A stretch of DNA of 6,702 nucleotides from Verrucomicrobia bacterium UBA673 (GTDB lineage Bacteria; Verrucomicrobiota; Verrucomicrobiia; Limisphaerales; UBA1096), in the NCBI GenBank assembly GCA_002299785.1, contig DBNL01000025.1, positions 1 to 6,702 of the forward strand, in the 5' to 3' direction. A model generated the notes under the pieces. It was not told where the DNA came from. It worked only from the letters and a program-made list of their open reading frames with translations, and did no database searches. This document shows positions 6,699 through 6,702 of the stretch, piece after piece (the first letter of the stretch is position 1; every line of letters starts with the position of its first letter). Made by a program: the position numbers and the translations under genes.

Positions 6699-6702
6699 GT
6701 GC

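Noticed and set aside
1..6702. CRISPR array, tRNA or rRNA genes, insertion sequences
   Set aside because: No regularly spaced repeats, cloverleaf-like segments, rRNA-like stretches or transposase frames were seen; almost every base is in one of three genes.

Overview
The window is almost wholly coding. It carries three protein genes in two convergent units, with one 19-base gap between the units. The likely source is a heterotrophic bacterium of the Planctomycetota/Verrucomicrobiota (PVC) group. The evidence is a sulfatase of the kind multiplied in those genomes (CTPTR active site, C-terminal GRSRP), a secreted protein opening with the 'DWPSYRHD' pattern typical of PVC PQQ-like propeller proteins, and moderately GC-rich DNA. 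This placement rests on family recall, not on a search.

Left part, plus strand (1-1340): the 3' portion of a type I (formylglycine) sulfatase. The gene runs off the left edge. The in-frame TTG at 45 is not its start, because the catalytic CxPxR motif lies upstream of it at 21-35.

Right part, minus strand (6698 down to 1360): a two-gene operon with a 5-base gap. The first gene encodes a very large (1386 aa) secreted protein. It appears to consist of a PQQ-like beta-propeller, a class I methyltransferase-like Rossmann domain, a second propeller region and a C-terminal malectin-like sandwich. The second gene (GTG start, 390 aa) encodes a protein with a signal peptide, a large extracytoplasmic part and one C-terminal membrane helix. 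Its function is not recognised. The only upstream DNA visible for the operon is 4 bases, so its promoter is outside the window.

The pairing suggests a cell-envelope module: a large secreted, possibly glycan-binding, propeller scaffold and a membrane-anchored partner. The sulfatase could fit the same setting of sulfated polysaccharide use, but it is convergent and need not be co-regulated. No RNA gene, CRISPR array or mobile element was seen. The most interesting items are the methyltransferase fold inside an exported protein, with a degraded SAM loop; the uncharacterised membrane partner; and an over-frequent oligonucleotide, GGCCAAGCG, twice part of a perfect 14-bp palindrome.
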